Made by a program: the position numbers and the translations under genes. From positions 1 through 35,419 of the forward strand of contig SKYG01000243.1 of NCBI GenBank assembly GCA_007128045.1: a stretch of 35,419 nt of DNA, given 5' to 3'. Of this stretch, positions 34,623-35,419 are shown one piece after another. Origin of the DNA: Bacteroidales bacterium. GTDB taxonomy: Bacteria; Bacteroidota; Bacteroidia; Bacteroidales; UBA7960. Every line of letters starts with the position of its first letter. The first letter of the stretch is position 1. The notes below the pieces were generated by a model. It saw only the letters and a list, made by a program, of their open reading frames with translations. It made no database searches and was not told the DNA's origin.

Positions 34623-35354
34623 TCACTCCCGTGTGAATGGCACAAACCTTACCGGCATCAGACTCCGGGTGGTGGTCCTTTCACCCCGCTTTTCGACCAG
34701 CATCAGTTGCTGCACCTGGAAGGGCGATCCGACAGGAATGATCATCTTACCACCATCCTTAAGCTGATCGACCAATGGTGGCGGAATATACTCGGCAGCA
34801 GCAGTCACCACAATGGCATCGAAAGGAGCATGTTCCTCCCATCCGTAATAACCATCAGCGATCTTAACATGTACATTGTCGTATTGATCTTCCAGTACTG
34901 TTTTCGCTGTGTTACCCAGTTCACTCACGATCTCAATGGTATATACCTGGTCGACGATCTCTGCCAGTACTGCAGCCTGATAGCCTGAGCCTGTACCTAT
35001 CTCGAGCACCCTATGGCTCGACGATGGGTTGATGATCTCCGTCATATAGGCTACGATATATGGCTGAGAGATGGTTTGCCCAAAACCAATAGGAAGGGGT
35101 CTGTCATAATAGGCAAACCGTCGCTGCCCGAACGGCACATAGAGATGTCGCGGCACGGTGCGCATGGCTTGCAGGGTTGACCGGTGTGAGATGCCACGAG
35201 CCTGTATCTGACTGGATACCATGTCATGGCGATCCCGTTCAAAAATATCTGACTGTGCTTGCAACACTGTCATTCCTGCAAAGCTTAGCAGGAAAAATAA
35301 ACATACATATCGTGAAACTAATTTGATCAGAATGGTGTTAACATCATTTTTCAT
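34623..35354 (-). CDS. pcm: Exported protein-L-isoaspartate O-methyltransferase
   Basis: VLEIGTGSGYQAAVLAEIVDQVYTIEIV; FGQTISQPYIVAYMTE; signal peptide MKNDVNTILIKLVSRYVCLFFLLSFAGMTVLQAQS; ORF listed to 35417. Confidence 0.9.
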   Translation of the reverse strand: MKNDVNTILIKLVSRYVCLFFLLSFAGMTVLQAQSDIFERDRHDMVSSQIQARGISHRSTLQAMRTVPRHLYVPFGQRRFAYYDRPLPIGFGQTISQPYIVAYMTEIINPSSSHRVLEIGTGSGYQAAVLAEIVDQVYTIEIVSELGNTAKTVLEDQYDNVHVKIADGYYGWEEHAPFDAIVVTAAAEYIPPPLVDQLKDGGKMIIPVGSPFQVQQLMLVEKRGERTTTRSLMPVRFVPFTRE

Positions 35355-35371
35355 GTGTTTATTTTTTTCCC

Positions 35372-35399
35372 TTTGACCTTCGACCTTCGACCTTTGACC
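35372..35399 (-). repeat. Heptamer array TTYGACC x4
   Basis: TTTGACC, TTCGACC, TTCGACC, TTTGACC. Confidence 0.9.
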
Positions 35400-35419
35400 C
35401 CCATGAAAAACAATCATGC

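Noticed and set aside
1-35419. Pure replication-strand bias explaining array orientation
   Set aside because: Start-side arrays switch strand with gene orientation (5 of 5 CAACAA arrays). It cannot be excluded for stop-side arrays, because all of them here accompany minus-strand genes.

Overview
The 35.4 kb window looks like a Bacteroidota (Bacteroidales-like) chromosome. It has about 25 protein genes and no rRNA, tRNA, CRISPR, phage or transposase that I could support. Left block: an Omp85/BamA-like barrel (-), then a 4-gene + strand oxidative catabolic cluster (MDR dehydrogenase, Gfo/Idh/MocA oxidoreductase, GntP-type permease, FAD/Fe-S hydroxyacid dehydrogenase). Middle: rpsA with long charged extensions, lon, a GlmU-like protein, rpmE2, DUF1015, serA and serC. 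Right: acyl-CoA reductase, aromatic amino acid decarboxylase, YugP-like peptidase, DUF502, surE, lpxB, comEC, glucosaminidase/LysM, TrmH, a membrane spermidine-synthase-like protein and an exported PCMT. The most unusual signal is intergenic. About 14 of roughly 24 gene gaps or window edges carry tandem arrays with a strict 7-nt or 8-nt period, built from a small recurring vocabulary (TTCGACC, TTCAGACY, CTCAACAA, ACCGCTC/AGCGCTA, ATTCACC, GGTTGCG, TTAAACC). The arrays follow a positional grammar. One set abuts, or even supplies, stop codons and carries TGA on the sense strand. The other set sits just upstream of start codons as G-poor, CAA-rich, SD-less sequence. Three gaps also carry REP-like palindromes next to the arrays. 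The rpsA-lon-glmU-rpmE2 block lacks the arrays. All identifications come from reading the sequence; no database search was run.
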